Positions 14,160 through 15,697 of a DNA stretch of 15,697 nucleotides are shown here, piece by piece. Every line of letters begins with the position of its first letter. The stretch's first letter is position 1. Made by a program: the position numbers and the translations under genes. This stretch comes from Candidatus Sericytochromatia bacterium. Its GTDB lineage: Bacteria > Cyanobacteriota > Sericytochromatia > JACMPN01. The stretch covers positions 1-15,697 of the forward strand of contig JACMPN010000045.1 in NCBI GenBank assembly GCA_014377495.1, written 5' to 3'. The notes under the pieces were generated by a model. That model did not search any database and was not told where the DNA came from. It saw nothing but the letters and a program-made list of their open reading frames with translations.

Positions 14160-15697
14160 TTAAAATTTGGCCCCGAGGCCACCCATAACCGTAAAGGCCG
14201 GCTCCCAATAGCCAGGAAGCAGGTCACTGCTGCGCAAAACCGCATCAGAGACCCGAAAGTGCACCTGCACGGTGTCCGTTATATCATAGGCGAGCGCGCA
14301 ATCAAGGAGCAGTACATTCGGCTGGGCACCGGCTTCCCGACCGCTCGCCAGTGGGCTGAGGTTCCAGGCTTGCAGGTGGGTGGAGACTTCGCCGCTGAAT
14401 CGGCCCACGACGGACGTCACCCCGGCCCGCAGGTCGTGGCTGCCGTCTGTCGGCAGATTCGGTTCCGTCGCCGAGGCCTGCTGGAAGCGGTAGCGGACAA
14501 AGGGCGTCATGGGTCCCAGATCGTACTGGATACCGGCACCGCCACCCCAAACCAGCATCGGCGCCTCGGCATTCTTCAGCTGCCAAAAGGGGCCAGCGCC
14601 AACTTGGCTCCAGTACAGCCGCCGATCCACACCCGCCGCATCGGCGCCCAGGCCCATCACCAGGCCCTTGGCCAAGCGCCGCTCCAAGCCGAAACGCCCG
14701 TGGACGACGGCATATTCACTGCGCAGCCCCCCGCCGAACACGGAAAAAGGACGCTGACGCAGCACGGAGCCGGCAAAAGGGGCCTGCTGCCCGCCATCGA
14801 GGCTGGCCGACAGGATCGTTTCAGGCCAGCCCCGGAAATTCGCCCGCAGCAACGGGGCCACGGAATGGTCCTGACCGATGGCCTGATACTTCAACCCGGC
14901 TTCCCAGTCCGATGGTCCCCAGACGAACCGGTCGGCGACGAGCACCGTACCGGTGGCCCAGGTCGTAGGGTGTGACCAATGGAAACCACCACCCACGTCG
15001 ACCAGGGGTCGGTGATCCGCCCACAACGGTTCCCAGCGCACGGCCAGATCACCGCCGTGGGCCTGATTGTCCAGCTTGTTGCCCCAGACAGCGCCGGATT
15101 CCCAGTTCAGCCGATAGGTCAATGCATCGGCCCCCGTCGGTCCCAGCGGTTGCACGGCGCTGAGCCGGCCATTCCCCCAGACTTGGCCGGCACTGGCGTC
15201 GGCAAAGCGGGCCGTCCGCTCGCCATCCGCCCCCAGGCTGAAGCGCCAGCCGTCTTTCGCCCAACCGAACCCCGTGGCGAGGGCCTGATGCTGCCAGGGT
15301 GCCTGCAAGCCCGTCCCCTGGGTCACGTCGCCCTGCAGCAGACTATGGAAATTCCCGAGTTGCCGGGCATCCCACCCGGTGAGCTGAAACCAGGATGGGC
15401 CGCCAAAGCTGCCGGACAGCCGGGTGCGGGCGTCTTTGGCGGTCAGGGTTTCGGTGGGAAAGAGCGGCGGCTCCGTCTTGAAGGACAACTCGCCCAGGCT
15501 GTCGCCGGTGACACTCGGTCCCAGGGGCGGCGGGCTGAACGGGGTGTCGATGTTCGGATCGGCCGGTGCCACCTTGGGCAGGGCCTGTTCCGGCAGCTCC
15601 GATCCTTCGACGACGACGTCCGGGATTTCCAGGGTCGGCGTGCGGGAGGCCGGGGATGCCGGCGGGGTCTCGGCTGCCCCGACGGGGCGGGCGGGGG
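14160..15697 (-). CDS. Outer-membrane beta-barrel protein, N-terminus beyond the window
   Basis: 511 residues are visible and the frame stays open to the right edge, so the start and any signal peptide lie outside; a GTG at 15572 inside the frame is probably not the true start. The first 65 residues or so are rich in proline and acidic residues and contain LEIPDVVVEG, which resembles a TonB-box-like tag. From about residue 70 alternating hydrophobic and polar residues with many Gly, Trp and aromatic turns indicate a beta-barrel, and the protein ends GGLGAKF with the C-terminal Phe expected for BAM insertion. No TonB plug domain is seen in the visible part. The neighbouring exbB-exbD suggests an energised receptor or porin. 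I do not recognise the specific family, and the cargo is unknown. Confidence 0.72.
   Translation of the reverse strand, partial: PARPVGAAETPPASPASRTPTLEIPDVVVEGSELPEQALPKVAPADPNIDTPFSPPPLGPSVTGDSLGELSFKTEPPLFPTETLTAKDARTRLSGSFGGPSWFQLTGWDARQLGNFHSLLQGDVTQGTGLQAPWQHQALATGFGWAKDGWRFSLGADGERTARFADASAGQVWGNGRLSAVQPLGPTGADALTYRLNWESGAVWGNKLDNQAHGGDLAVRWEPLWADHRPLVDVGGGFHWSHPTTWATGTVLVADRFVWGPSDWEAGLKYQAIGQDHSVAPLLRANFRGWPETILSASLDGGQQAPFAGSVLRQRPFSVFGGGLRSEYAVVHGRFGLERRLAKGLVMGLGADAAGVDRRLYWSQVGAGPFWQLKNAEAPMLVWGGGAGIQYDLGPMTPFVRYRFQQASATEPNLPTDGSHDLRAGVTSVVGRFSGEVSTHLQAWNLSPLASGREAGAQPNVLLLDCALAYDITDTVQVHFRVSDAVLRSSDLLPGYWEPAFTVMGGLGAKF

Noticed and set aside
1..15697. tRNA, rRNA, CRISPR arrays, insertion sequences or phage genes
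   Set aside because: No cloverleaf-like stretch, regularly spaced repeats, transposase or terminal inverted repeats were seen; the window looks like ordinary chromosomal core metabolism.

Overview
All genes in this window lie on the minus strand, so the natural reading direction is from high to low coordinates. Base composition is GC-rich, genes are tightly packed with many short overlaps, and two intergenic stretches hold near-consensus sigma70-type promoters. An ExbB/ExbD pair and a C-terminal-Phe outer-membrane beta-barrel point to a Gram-negative (diderm) bacterium. The purine enzymes are divergent and have unusual architectures (class II PurE fused to PurC, PurH split in two). I cannot name the phylum from sequence alone.

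Region 1 (15697 to 13109): the 3' part of a large outer-membrane barrel gene, then exbB and exbD, a likely energised outer-membrane transport operon. Region 2 (12982 to 11229): a two-gene ABC-2 type exporter (ATPase, then permease, 4-base overlap). Region 3 (11228 to 10805): a 424-base stretch with no convincing protein gene. It holds a strong promoter, a roughly 120-nt segment ending in an intrinsic terminator, and further inverted repeats before the next start. Region 4 (10804 to 9800): a stand-alone AsnRS/AspRS-like class II catalytic core without an anticodon-binding domain, followed by a 12-bp perfect hairpin.

Region 5 (9799 to 1): a promoter (TTGACA, 17 bp, TATAGT), a leader with a possible attenuator, then ten genes read as one unit: IMP cyclohydrolase, pyrK, pyrD, pyrF, pyrE, AICAR transformylase, purC-purE fusion, purD, purN, purF (cut by the window edge). 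The cluster supplies the late steps of UMP synthesis (dihydroorotate to orotate to OMP to UMP). It also supplies purine steps 1 (PurF), 2 (PurD), 3 (PurN), AIR carboxylation and SAICAR synthesis (PurCE), and the last two steps to IMP (the two PurH halves). Genes for purL/Q/S, purM, purB, carAB, pyrB and pyrC are not in the window.

The most notable points are the PurH halves separated by four pyrimidine genes, the animal-like PurC-PurE(class II) fusion, the combined purine/pyrimidine operon, the substituted catalytic Asn in PurN, the AsnRS-like protein with an altered motif 3, and the structured promoter-terminator region in front of it.
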